Below are positions 42,770-50,856 of a stretch of DNA of 64,000 nt, one piece after another; within the stretch, counting starts at the first letter, position 1; every line of letters starts with the position of its first letter. The stretch comes from Bacteroidales bacterium UBA6377 (lineage in GTDB: Bacteria; Bacteroidota; Bacteroidia; Bacteroidales; UBA932). The translations under genes and the position numbers were made by a program. The stretch spans positions 1,382 through 65,381 of the forward strand of contig DJQV01000023.1 in assembly GCA_002438805.1 (NCBI GenBank), in the 5' to 3' direction. The notes beneath the pieces were generated by a model. That model had not been told where the DNA came from. It did no database searches and saw nothing but the letters and a program-made list of their open reading frames with translations.

Positions 42770-43444
42770 TTATTTTATAAACGAATTAAGGTTATTATAA
42801 ATATTCACTTGTTCATCAAATGCTTTTTGAATTGCTTTAAGGCAGTCTTGCTCGAATGCATAAAGATACTGCTTATATGCCGCATAATCTCCAGTTTGCT
42901 CAATCTTACCCAAGGCTTGCGAAACATTAAGCATAGAGATATCTATAACCGATGTGTTAAGAATGCTTTGAATCGCTCGACTCCTTTCTTCCTCCTGCAT
43001 ATTCAAGTGATTAATATCAGACTTGATCTGGGTTTTGATAGCTGTGGTACAATTATCCCAACCTTCAAACAAATGTTTTTGAATGGATGACAATGTACTG
43101 TAGACTTTACTTGAAATTCGGTAATATTCTTGAGCATCTTGTCGCAACAAAGGTTGTTCAGCACGATTGCTTCTCGCATATAAAATACAACCTGCTCCGG
43201 CCATAACAATCCCACCGCCAGCCAGTAATGGCCTGCCGGACACCATACCACCAGTTGTCACCAACACACCAGCGACCAAAAGGGTGTATGATATCTTCGA
43301 TGATTGTGAGCGTTGATTATCACAGCAAGTTGGGTGGATAACCGGTTCCGGGAGTTCGATCCCTTCGATGCTCTCTTTCAAGTAATTCTCAAATTCAGTC
43401 TTCCTTTGTTCCAAAATTGTGATGTACTTCTCTGAAACACTCAT
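42770..43444 (-). CDS. Two-helix membrane protein of the GTPase operon
   Basis: 224 residues. Residues 1-50 are soluble (MSVSEKYITILEQRKTEFEN), then two adjacent membrane helices (about 51-90: SYTLLVAGVLVTTGG and LLAGGGIVMAGAGCILYA) form a hairpin. The remaining 130 residues are helical. The layout resembles membrane partners that recruit a dynamin; that is inference. Its start overlaps the GTPase 3 stop by four bases (ATGA), indicating coupling. Confidence 0.65.
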   Translation of the reverse strand: MSVSEKYITILEQRKTEFENYLKESIEGIELPEPVIHPTCCDNQRSQSSKISYTLLVAGVLVTTGGMVSGRPLLAGGGIVMAGAGCILYARSNRAEQPLLRQDAQEYYRISSKVYSTLSSIQKHLFEGWDNCTTAIKTQIKSDINHLNMQEEERSRAIQSILNTSVIDISMLNVSQALGKIEQTGDYAAYKQYLYAFEQDCLKAIQKAFDEQVNIYNNLNSFIK

Positions 43445-45642
43445 AACATACCTCCTATTCTTTCATGCATATTTAACGAGTTCTTATACTTTTCCAATTC
43501 CACACTCTTATTCTTGATATCCGCCTCAAGTTTCTCCACATGATCCTCAATCGCAGCCTCAACTTTCGCTATGAATTCATCCTTACAATCCTTGAACACA
43601 GAGATCGTCTCCTCCTTGGCTTTTCTCAAGGCTTCCTTATACTGTCCCCTAGCGGCATCGATTATCTGAAAAACCTTATCACGAGCTGTCATCTCTACTT
43701 CTGAAGCTTTTTTGGCCATCCAGTTTCTTGCGTCCACCTCTGTCATTCTCGGTATCTCTCTAGGAACATCAGGTAAATTCTGCAATTCCATAGCCAAATG
43801 GGATCTTATGTCATTTTTAATATCGGATGTCTCAATAGTACTTGAATTACCCATTGAAGCCAAAACTTCTTCAAGTTTTATCCTTAACGCATCGCTCTCT
43901 ATTATCGCTTCAGTATCATTCAATTCGCACTCAGTAATTATGTTCGCGACTTTGTCGCCAATCTCTGACATTATCTTACCAGAGTCTTCTTTCCAGGCAG
44001 CATCCAATTGCTTTGACGAACGTTCTATCTCCGAAACTAAGTTATCTATAAGTCTCTGTTTATTAACAACGGGATAAGAGACATCCATCTTCGCAGAACC
44101 TATAAACTTTCTTTCTCGACTGACCGTGATTGGCTCAAGTGTAGTCGGGACATTCCCACTCCAGTTGATTTCAAAACAATTCCAACATTCCTTACGATAA
44201 CGCTCCGCCTTTTCATCAGAGATGTTCGCCAACGAGTTGATCTCTCGTTTGATTTTGTTTACGATTTCAAAAATTGCCTTGCGAGTCGCTTCAAGTGCAG
44301 ATATGTCGCTGCTTTCCAACGTATGGATACGTGCCTTTATTTCCTCTTTACCGTTTCTAAGAATCTTGTGCAACTCTCCGGATGAATTGGAGAAATAGGA
44401 ATCGACCTTACTTTTAATTATGCTGTCTCTGTTCTTTACAAAAAGGCCTTCTAGATAATCGCTCCTGAGCACATCCATCTGTGACAGGTTAAAGAAAGTA
44501 TCCTTTATGTCCTTATCATTCGAAAAAAAGCTCGGATAGAAGTTTTTCATTCGTGACACGACATGATTCTCCATCGCGTCCCAGCGATCTTTCGGCTTAT
44601 TGGCAATAGAATACCCTATTCCAGAACTAGCTATGAAAATAGGGTCGTCACCTCTATAGTCTGAAGTCGATAAATTTCTTTGCATCTGCTTTTTCAGTTG
44701 TACCTCACAGTCCTCGATAGCATTTCCCAGATCGTCATGGAATTTTGTTCCAACATCCTGAAGTACCGAGTCAAACTTGCTGGCAACCAAGACAACTGTA
44801 CCTATACCTTGAGAACCGATTCTGCCTGTAAGGAAATTAACATCCGTACTATCAAAGAAACGTCCCGAATAGCTTAAAAAGAACACGCCATGGCATTCAC
44901 GCAGAAACTCCCTTGTCCTCATCTCTCTCGACACGACAGGATCATTGACACCAGGAGTGTCAACTATCCTAAGATTTCTAAGCCTTTCGTCATTCAGTCT
45001 GATTGTCAGGCTTTTCACTATAGAAGTATACCTGCCATCGGCCCCTACATAGTCTTCAAGCACATTTTGTAAATCCCGAATATCAGAGAACTGTTCAGTT
45101 GAAACCTTTGACTTGTCACATATCTCATTTTGAGCCACTCTCGCACATTTGACCACGAGTTCTTTTGCCGCGACAAGATCATCCGGGATATTAGCCATCT
45201 TGGCCAGATCCTCTTCCGAAAGGGAAGGGGAACATTCCCGTTGTTCGTGAATCATACTGTCATATTCCTTCGCCTTATCTTGAAATGTAGACCACTCCAC
45301 TTTGTTGTAATACTCGACAGCAAATTCATTTTGTTCCCCGTACTCAAGCAATGTCAATCCTGCTGTCATTGGTGTAGAAGCCCGAGGAAGCACATTCTCT
45401 CCATCAAAAAACAATGAATTCAAGAATGATGACTTTCCTGCCTTCACCTGTCCAACGACTCCAATTTTCAGTATTTCATTATCTCTCTTCAATGTGTCGC
45501 CACCTTTCTCCACCTCCGCAAATTTATTCTTAATTTTCACGAAGATGTTCTTTATGTTCTCATTATCAACGCTACACTCAGGTTCCAGCTCCCTGCTCAA
45601 GTTTGAGAATACCTCTTTGTAATTTTCCAAACTAATTGACAT
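43441..45642 (-). CDS. Dynamin-like GTPase 3 (733 aa)
   Basis: Large GTPase of the bacterial dynamin type. G1 is GQVKAGKSS (64-72), G2 is probably the Thr in RASTPMTAG (about 88-96), G3 is DTPG (228-231, RIVDTPGVND) and G4 is SKFD (288-291). Residues 400-733 are mostly helix with strong coiled-coil patterns, such as the end VEAAIEDHVEKLEADIKNKS. No clear membrane helix. Bacterial dynamins bind and deform membranes on GTP hydrolysis, usually as pairs; here it is third of three. One base separates it from GTPase 2. Confidence 0.82.
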   Translation of the reverse strand: MSISLENYKEVFSNLSRELEPECSVDNENIKNIFVKIKNKFAEVEKGGDTLKRDNEILKIGVVGQVKAGKSSFLNSLFFDGENVLPRASTPMTAGLTLLEYGEQNEFAVEYYNKVEWSTFQDKAKEYDSMIHEQRECSPSLSEEDLAKMANIPDDLVAAKELVVKCARVAQNEICDKSKVSTEQFSDIRDLQNVLEDYVGADGRYTSIVKSLTIRLNDERLRNLRIVDTPGVNDPVVSREMRTREFLRECHGVFFLSYSGRFFDSTDVNFLTGRIGSQGIGTVVLVASKFDSVLQDVGTKFHDDLGNAIEDCEVQLKKQMQRNLSTSDYRGDDPIFIASSGIGYSIANKPKDRWDAMENHVVSRMKNFYPSFFSNDKDIKDTFFNLSQMDVLRSDYLEGLFVKNRDSIIKSKVDSYFSNSSGELHKILRNGKEEIKARIHTLESSDISALEATRKAIFEIVNKIKREINSLANISDEKAERYRKECWNCFEINWSGNVPTTLEPITVSRERKFIGSAKMDVSYPVVNKQRLIDNLVSEIERSSKQLDAAWKEDSGKIMSEIGDKVANIITECELNDTEAIIESDALRIKLEEVLASMGNSSTIETSDIKNDIRSHLAMELQNLPDVPREIPRMTEVDARNWMAKKASEVEMTARDKVFQIIDAARGQYKEALRKAKEETISVFKDCKDEFIAKVEAAIEDHVEKLEADIKNKSVELEKYKNSLNMHERIGGML

Positions 45643-45643
45643 A

Positions 45644-47770
45644 TTACTGAACTTTAGAAATCCACTTTTCGAAATTATTGTTCTTTGCCATCTCTGCTAA
45701 TGGTTTTGATTTAGCAATCAGTCCTCTATCCGCATCAATCAGAAGCTCACAGATATCTTGATAATGATATGAAGCTGCAGTTTCCAACGCATTATACCCA
45801 CGGTTGTCTTTCATAGACAAATCAATTCCATGGCTAATAAAAAACTTCATCATTGTATTATTTCCGTTCTTTGCAGTATAAGTCAATGGAGAATACCCTT
45901 GAGAATTACACTTTGTCAAATCCACACCAGAGGAACAGCAGTTCAAAAAACGGGTCATATTATCATTGGCAATTGCCGAAAAAATGTCCTTGTCCTGCTC
46001 TTTTCGTATACCCTGCATACAATTTATGCGATTATTTATCAATTTAGATGCCGCATCATAGCATTGTTCAAATGACTTAATTACTTTATGCTTCGCATCT
46101 AAAAGGAACTCCTTATATTCAGTCAGGCACTTGATTGCTTTGTTCACATCTTTGGTATCTTGAATGAGGGCATCACCAACGGCATCTATGTTCGCCGCCT
46201 CATATTTTTGCCTGATGTTCTCGAACAGATCCTTTCTCTCTTCATTTTTATAATAATACGGGATTTCTTCATCGTTCCATAAACCTATGAATCTATTGTA
46301 ATTTTCACAAGCTTTTTGATACCTATTGGCAATTGACGAAGCATTATGTAATAAACCAACTTTATGACGCCATTCTTCTTCCCGATCAAGTGATTTTGAC
46401 CAACCTTCAAAGGCTTCACTAACAAAAGAACAAAGATGATCGATACAGTTGATTTGCCTATCATAATTCACTAACAATATGCCTTCAAGGACGGACAAAT
46501 CATTATTTGACTTTCTACGTTTCGCCCCATTATCCCTAGATGCCGCATCCTTCTTTCTTACTAAATCTTCCCTTATTTCATAGCTTTTTTTCAAGAAAGC
46601 ATCAGCCTCTGAAATTTCCTTCTCGAACAGTTCTTCAATGTGTTTCACAAAAGAATCTTTATCGTCCGAAAGGCCAACATATTCATTAAGTGTTCTCAGG
46701 AATGATGATAATGACTCGTTCCCTCTACCTGTCATAATTGTATCAGGAGTTTCTCTTGAATATGCAACTATGTCCAACAGCTGAACTTCCAATTTTGATT
46801 CACAAATTTTTCTTGCTTTTTTAAGAATCTCAGAGACCTCACCAGAAGACTTTTTATCCATTTTATTGAAGATAATAAGTACAGGCTTCTTGCCTTCGAT
46901 GCTATTAAGGACTTCAATATCTTTCTGGCTTATAGTTCCGGCCTCTATATCGATACACCAAAATACGACATCCGCGTTGCCAATAGCCTTCAACGCCGTA
47001 TCTTTGTCCGAAATTTTATTCTCAACATTGGAATTATCTGAATTGTTGTAGCCCGGGGTATCGATGAAGGTCATATTTCTCAAGCACTCTTTCCCTTTTG
47101 ATACCGGAACATACACATACAGATTATCCAGAACAGATGCCACATGTACCTTTGATTTAGAGGAGTGTTGTATGCAGTCAAGGACCTCCTTATCCAACAA
47201 AACCCAATCACCCTTAATATTCTTACCCCTTACACATAGGTCTTTAATATTGTCAGATGTATTAATGTAAGTATTAACCATTGAAACCGGTTCGATACCT
47301 GTCGGCAACACAGACCCTATGCCTAAAATACTGTTCAGAAATGATGATTTGCCAGAACTATAGCCACCACTCACCGCAACCTTTATTGAGGACTGGGCAT
47401 TGGATTCTTCCTGTGCCGCAACGGCATCCTTGCAATTTTTTTCACAAAAACTCACAATCTCATCTATGGACTTGCCAATAAGCAAATCAAAGCGATCATT
47501 GTCATCCAGTGATCCATTAACCAACTCTGATTTTATCGTATTGAACTTATTGTAGCATTGTCCAAATTGCTCATCTTCATAGAGATCTGAATAGTTCTTT
47601 CGGAAAGGCTCATAACTATCCTCGGCAGAAAGATCCGCCGCGGCTGTACAAATATGCGCCACAAGATCCAACGCCATCTGCGGATCTTCATATTTGTTTA
47701 TTTTCAAAAGTGAGGATATGGGCTTGCGGCCCATATCCTCACTTTTCTTTTTAATAAAACTTAAGCCCAT
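45644..47770 (-). CDS. Dynamin-like GTPase 2 with ankyrin repeats (708 aa)
   Basis: GTPase domain about 125-370: G1 SGGYSSGKSS (134-143), G3 DTPG (237-240, FIDTPGYNN) and G4 NKMD (302-305). A helical stalk follows (about 375-590). The C-terminus (about 597-700) holds ankyrin repeats: AIANDNMTRFLNCCSSGVDL, NSQGYSPLTYTAKNGNN and DNRGYNALETAASYHYQD. Ankyrin repeats bind proteins and are unusual on a dynamin, so this subunit may dock a partner or sense a target. The first 20 codons contain a perfect 18-bp inverted repeat. It starts five bases after the GTPase 1 stop. Confidence 0.82.
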   Translation of the reverse strand: MGLSFIKKKSEDMGRKPISSLLKINKYEDPQMALDLVAHICTAAADLSAEDSYEPFRKNYSDLYEDEQFGQCYNKFNTIKSELVNGSLDDNDRFDLLIGKSIDEIVSFCEKNCKDAVAAQEESNAQSSIKVAVSGGYSSGKSSFLNSILGIGSVLPTGIEPVSMVNTYINTSDNIKDLCVRGKNIKGDWVLLDKEVLDCIQHSSKSKVHVASVLDNLYVYVPVSKGKECLRNMTFIDTPGYNNSDNSNVENKISDKDTALKAIGNADVVFWCIDIEAGTISQKDIEVLNSIEGKKPVLIIFNKMDKKSSGEVSEILKKARKICESKLEVQLLDIVAYSRETPDTIMTGRGNESLSSFLRTLNEYVGLSDDKDSFVKHIEELFEKEISEADAFLKKSYEIREDLVRKKDAASRDNGAKRRKSNNDLSVLEGILLVNYDRQINCIDHLCSFVSEAFEGWSKSLDREEEWRHKVGLLHNASSIANRYQKACENYNRFIGLWNDEEIPYYYKNEERKDLFENIRQKYEAANIDAVGDALIQDTKDVNKAIKCLTEYKEFLLDAKHKVIKSFEQCYDAASKLINNRINCMQGIRKEQDKDIFSAIANDNMTRFLNCCSSGVDLTKCNSQGYSPLTYTAKNGNNTMMKFFISHGIDLSMKDNRGYNALETAASYHYQDICELLIDADRGLIAKSKPLAEMAKNNNFEKWISKVQ
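47706..47746. repeat. Perfect 18-bp inverted repeat inside the start of GTPase 2
   Basis: AAAAGTGAGGATATGGGC (47706-47723) pairs perfectly with 47729-47746 around TTGCG. In the mRNA it makes a strong hairpin covering codons 9 to 21, about 24 bases after the start codon. An alternative ATG lies within it. Confidence 0.85.
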
Positions 47771-47775
47771 ACACT

Positions 47776-49485
47776 TTAGATGTTGTCCTGTAACGCAACC
47801 AGACTTTCTACCGTTACCGTCAAAGAAGCCGCTTTCTTCTCTCTATCTTCTTTCTCTTCCTTTTGTTGTTTTAGAACCGCCTGAATGTTGTCATTATATT
47901 TTCTGGTCTCCTCTTCTATCAAGGTTTGAATATTGCTGTCAACCTCCGCACGTTGTGAAGAAATTATCTCCTCAATAGGTGAACGCAGAGCCTCTACAAT
48001 CTTAGAGACCACTTCAGTTGAAAATTTGAGTTTGATCTCACTAATCTTATTCTCCTTGCTCTTGCCAAAGATCAGTCTCAACACATCAGGAAGAATGTTA
48101 ACAACAACAGTTATTATTGGCCCAAGGATCTTGGATAATCCTTTGAGAAGAGTAGATAATCCCTTGTAGGCCACAAGTTTTTCTGTAACCTTGTCCAATC
48201 CCTTCTTCAGCATATTTTCAAGGACATCTTTACCTATCATATTCTCAACTATATCCGTTGCCCCATTCAAGAGATCATTGTCTTTGTCATTGATGATATC
48301 ATCGACATTAAGAGTAAATTCTTGCACAGCTCCGCTTATAACATCGCCATACTCAGAAACCTCTTTCTTTAAAGAGTTTACCAAGACAGGGCGAATGACC
48401 GTCATTACCTCATTGGCGAACACATTAGAATCAACCTGCTGGTATAGCAACGTGGCTAAATATCCTGATTTTGATTTCAGAGCCACTGTTATATCCTGCA
48501 GGATATCATCCGCAGAACCTGAAACAGTCTGCGCAGAATTAGCCCTTTTCTTAACATTTTCAATAGCGGCATCTTTTTCCCTCTGCAATTGTTCGAGTTT
48601 AGCCGAATAATCAGATTCACTGGACAGCAACAATTTGATTTGAAGCTGCAACTCTGCAATGAATCCATTGACGAAATTCGTCACTGGCAACTTAAACCTG
48701 TTCTCTATCAGTTTATCTGAGTCTATAGAAAACAACATAGCCTCAAGTTCAGAGAAGTTCTTGTCAACAGCGGATGTCACTGCAACGGGAACATTCTTCC
48801 CCATATACTTTTCCGCGATTTCGCTGACAGTTTTCTTTACACTGTCGACTTCTTCATTATTCTTTTTGTCGCATTTTGAAATGGCTATATAGACATAAGA
48901 TCCGTACTTCTTGACTTCATCGATAAAGTTGAGTGTCGTTGCTCTAAGGGTTCCTCCTTCTACATCCGTCACAAGCATAAAGCAAGTCCCGTCCTGAACA
49001 TAATTCAAAATAGCATTGTTATGAGCCTCAACACCCGAATCAATGCCTGGCATATCAACGATTACTATATGTCTTTCATTAAGGGCTTTTACCTTCTGAT
49101 TGTTTATGTACACCTTGACAAGGTTTGTCGGGGCAAGCTTCAATTCTGATATCTTAGATAGAGGGAGAGTCTCTTTAACGCGCCCACCATCCAGAACCTC
49201 AAGCCGTTCATGCTCTGAATAATATAATTCATAAGACACGGCAGTTTCCGGCAATATATTCGTTGGCAACAATTCTATCCCAAGGAAACTGTTAATCAAC
49301 GAACTCTTACCGGCATTAAAATCACCCACAAACGGGACCTTGACATAAGCGTGATTGTTCAGGTCTTGTTCAAGGCTATCCTTGTCCATACCAGCCTTAA
49401 TAATAGAGTCCTGATTATTAAGGCTCTCGATAGCGAGGTCATAGGCTTTCTCTACTAAAGAAATAAAATGTTGTACTTTATCCAT
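47776..49485 (-). CDS. Dynamin-like GTPase 1 (569 aa)
   Basis: First complete gene of the operon. The GTPase domain begins at about 45: G1 VGDFNAGKSS (53-62), G2 in LPETAVSYE, G3 DMPG (144-147) and G4 SKCD (203-206). Residues 270-400 are helical; a hydrophobic segment near 470-505 (LSKILGPIITVVVNILPDVL) is in the position of a membrane-insertion paddle; a helical charged tail follows. Size and layout are similar to LeoA-type bacterial dynamins. It is separated from GTPase 2 by five bases. Confidence 0.82.
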   Translation of the reverse strand: MDKVQHFISLVEKAYDLAIESLNNQDSIIKAGMDKDSLEQDLNNHAYVKVPFVGDFNAGKSSLINSFLGIELLPTNILPETAVSYELYYSEHERLEVLDGGRVKETLPLSKISELKLAPTNLVKVYINNQKVKALNERHIVIVDMPGIDSGVEAHNNAILNYVQDGTCFMLVTDVEGGTLRATTLNFIDEVKKYGSYVYIAISKCDKKNNEEVDSVKKTVSEIAEKYMGKNVPVAVTSAVDKNFSELEAMLFSIDSDKLIENRFKLPVTNFVNGFIAELQLQIKLLLSSESDYSAKLEQLQREKDAAIENVKKRANSAQTVSGSADDILQDITVALKSKSGYLATLLYQQVDSNVFANEVMTVIRPVLVNSLKKEVSEYGDVISGAVQEFTLNVDDIINDKDNDLLNGATDIVENMIGKDVLENMLKKGLDKVTEKLVAYKGLSTLLKGLSKILGPIITVVVNILPDVLRLIFGKSKENKISEIKLKFSTEVVSKIVEALRSPIEEIISSQRAEVDSNIQTLIEEETRKYNDNIQAVLKQQKEEKEDREKKAASLTVTVESLVALQDNI

Positions 49486-49552
49486 GGTATAACTATTGTT
49501 CTAAAGATTATTCTGAATTTCCAAATTATTCTTCCTGAAAATTTTAAGCAAC

Positions 49553-49705
49553 CTAATATACCGACCGGATCACTCTAGCTCTGCAGTGGGGGGGGGCAAG
49601 GCATGGGCATAGTACTGGCGGTGGCGTTGCCTTCGATTAGGGGGCTTCGAAGATGTGGCCGCAGTCGGAACAACGGAATACGGTAAAACCTCTTAACATT
49701 TTCAT
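49553..49705 (-). pseudogene. Decayed zinc-ribbon protein gene
   Basis: Reading from 49705: MKMLRGFTVFRCSDCGHIFE then Ala-Pro and a stop (49637-49639). In another phase the sequence continues IEGNATASTMPMPCP and, after a run of nine C, HCRARVIRSVY and stop. Put together it is a zinc-ribbon protein with CxxC and CPxxC pairs, similar to the intact 60-residue gene at 50356. Two frame changes separate the pieces. It sits 67 bases upstream of GTPase 1, where a first operon gene would be. Confidence 0.6.
49588..49596. repeat. Homopolymer run of nine G
   Basis: Nine G on the plus strand (nine C in the decayed zinc-ribbon gene), placed just where its second Cys pair should be. Eight bases would restore phase between CPx and HCRA, so slippage is one possible cause of the break. 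Confidence 0.8.
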
Positions 49706-49957
49706 CGTGTTTATTTAGTCGTTTAACGTTTTCCAGCAACCAACAACATCTACGAATAGCTTATTTAAGACATGACTTGTTCCTTACTTACGGAGCTCTT
49801 GACATAGGCAGGTTGCGCACAAAGTAAGCAAGACACAAAAGATAATGAAATCCACAATGCAATTTTTCTCATTACAACTTATATATGTGACAATATTCTC
49901 TTGCGATTCAATCAGTTTTCGTAGCACATAACAAAAACTAAATCCAATCTGACACCG

Positions 49958-49989
49958 CAAATGTAATTATTTACCCCCCCCGTGTCAAG
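49958..49989 (-). promoter_or_regulatory. Putative promoter of the GTPase operon with G8 spacer tract
   Basis: Minus strand: TTGA (49985-49988) or CTTG (49986-49989) at the -33 position, a 19-20 nt spacer and a -7 box TACATTTG (49958-49965). The spacer contains a run of eight G (49974-49981). Gain or loss of one G changes the spacing between the boxes, a known way of switching promoters on and off in other bacteria. The -33 box is one base from consensus. Confidence 0.55.
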
Positions 49990-50072
49990 TTCACGTTGGT
50001 TCATCTTTATTAATTTTTATTGCACCTTTCAAAAAATTCTTGTTCCTGCCAAGATTTAGCAGCGAGATGGCA

Positions 50073-50080
50073 TAATTTTG
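50073..50080 (+). promoter_or_regulatory. -7 box for the small plus-strand genes
   Basis: TAATTTTG matches the Bacteroidota -7 consensus, about 90 bases before the 57-residue gene. No clear TTTG at -33 was found. Confidence 0.45.
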
Positions 50081-50168
50081 CGCCAAGTCGGAAGAATTCT
50101 TGAAGATTCAAGCATCCGTCCACGCATAAATAAAAAACTGGCGAACAAAACGAATAACTTTTTTAACA

Positions 50169-50342
50169 ATGGATAGTATTGCTAACAGTAACGGGTCAAT
50201 CCTGATGGAAAAAGGGCTTGACTTCCTCCGGGATCCAAACGTCTCGAAGACATCGAAGATTGCGGCTGTAGGACTCATTGCGATCGGGGCCGTGGTTGCC
50301 ATCGCAAATTACACCATGGATAGGATAGGAGAAAATGACTGA
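50169..50342 (+). CDS. 57-residue small membrane protein, unknown function
   Basis: Starts MDSIANSNGSILMEKGLDFL, has one hydrophobic segment (IAAVGLIAIGAVVAIANY) and ends in a short charged tail. It has a -7 box upstream and is followed after 13 bases by the zinc-ribbon gene, so the two look like a small operon. No family recognised. Confidence 0.55.
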   Translation: MDSIANSNGSILMEKGLDFLRDPNVSKTSKIAAVGLIAIGAVVAIANYTMDRIGEND

Positions 50343-50355
50343 AAAATAAGAGATT

Positions 50356-50538
50356 ATGGTAAGATACGTAGGAAAATATGTCTGCAGGGACTGCGGGCAT
50401 GAGTTCATCGGAATGGACATGGAGTGGAACTGCACTGCCGCCTCCTGTCCGGTCTATTGTCCGGAATGCGGAAGTCCCCACACGGCCCCGCTGTCTGGTT
50501 CACTCATAGGCAGGATTTTCAAGCTGCTGAAATTGTAG
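50356..50538 (+). CDS. 60-residue zinc-ribbon protein
   Basis: Two Cys pairs: CRDCG (residues 10-14) and CPECG (35-39), with ChxxxSC and CPVYCPEC around them, followed by a basic amphipathic end (GRIFKLLKL). It probably binds zinc; nucleic-acid or protein binding is possible. The decayed gene at 49553-49705, divergently placed, is similar (FRCSDCGHIFE compare YVCRDCGHEFI). Confidence 0.65.
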   Translation: MVRYVGKYVCRDCGHEFIGMDMEWNCTAASCPVYCPECGSPHTAPLSGSLIGRIFKLLKL

Positions 50539-50600
50539 CACTTCCCAGCATGGTCCATGCAAGGCGACGCCCGGATTGGGGTCATGCAAGCCCGGCGTGC

Positions 50601-50636
50601 AGGTTGGGGTGTTTTTGAGGATTTCCACCCTTACCT
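50601..50636 (+). repeat. 36-bp quasi-palindromic element, copy 3
   Basis: AGGTTGGGGT, 16 bases, ACCCTTACCT. Same orientation as copies 1 and 2, and preceded by the same CAAGCCCGGCGTGC. Confidence 0.85.
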
Positions 50637-50684
50637 TTGAGTTCCACCCCTTCTGGACAGGGTTCTGAGCCCGCCAAGGGCTAA

Positions 50685-50720
50685 AGGTTGGGGTATTTAC
50701 GGCTCTTTTTACCCCTACCT
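50685..50720 (+). repeat. 36-bp quasi-palindromic element, copy 4
   Basis: AGGTTGGGGT, 16 bases, ACCCCTACCT, then TCCGGAGGGCCGCTGG as after copy 2. Copies 3 and 4 with their spacer repeat the copy 1-2 block nearly base for base. Confidence 0.85.
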
Positions 50721-50783
50721 CCGGAGGGCCGCTGGACGCAGTACTTGCGACCTTCTCCACAATAGCGCAAATAGTAATATCTT

Positions 50784-50818
50784 GTACAGAAAAACGAATG
50801 ATTGTCGTTTTACTGTAC
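50784..50818. promoter_or_regulatory. Operator of the abiE operon
   Basis: GTACAGAAAAACGA (50784-50797) and TCGTTTTACTGTAC (50805-50818) form a 13-of-14 inverted repeat with a 7-base spacer, placed over the -33 region of the promoter. AbiEi antitoxins repress their own operon by binding inverted repeats, so this is the likely site. Confidence 0.75.
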
Positions 50819-50828
50819 GGAATATCGC

Positions 50829-50836
50829 TATATTTG
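50829..50836 (+). promoter_or_regulatory. -7 box of the abiE operon
   Basis: TATATTTG, 20 bases before the chosen abiEi start. It lies inside the longest frame for that gene and so excludes its ATG at 50782. Confidence 0.7.
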
Positions 50837-50856
50837 TAGTCAAATTAAGATTATTG

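Larger units (their letters stand above)
49706..50168. other. Intergenic stretch between the GTPase operon and small plus-strand genes
   Basis: AT-rich, about 460 bases. It contains the putative GTPase operon promoter (49958-49989) and a -7-like TAATTTTG (50073-50080) for the small plus-strand genes. A second weaker minus-strand -7-like box TTACTTTG lies near 49813. I see no further gene. Confidence 0.5.

Noticed and set aside
36493..49485. Direct assignment of the GTPase operon to the Eleos/Leo defence system
   Set aside because: The three GTPases are alike in kind, but identity with LeoA, LeoB and LeoC cannot be established by eye, and the accessory genes do not match that description.
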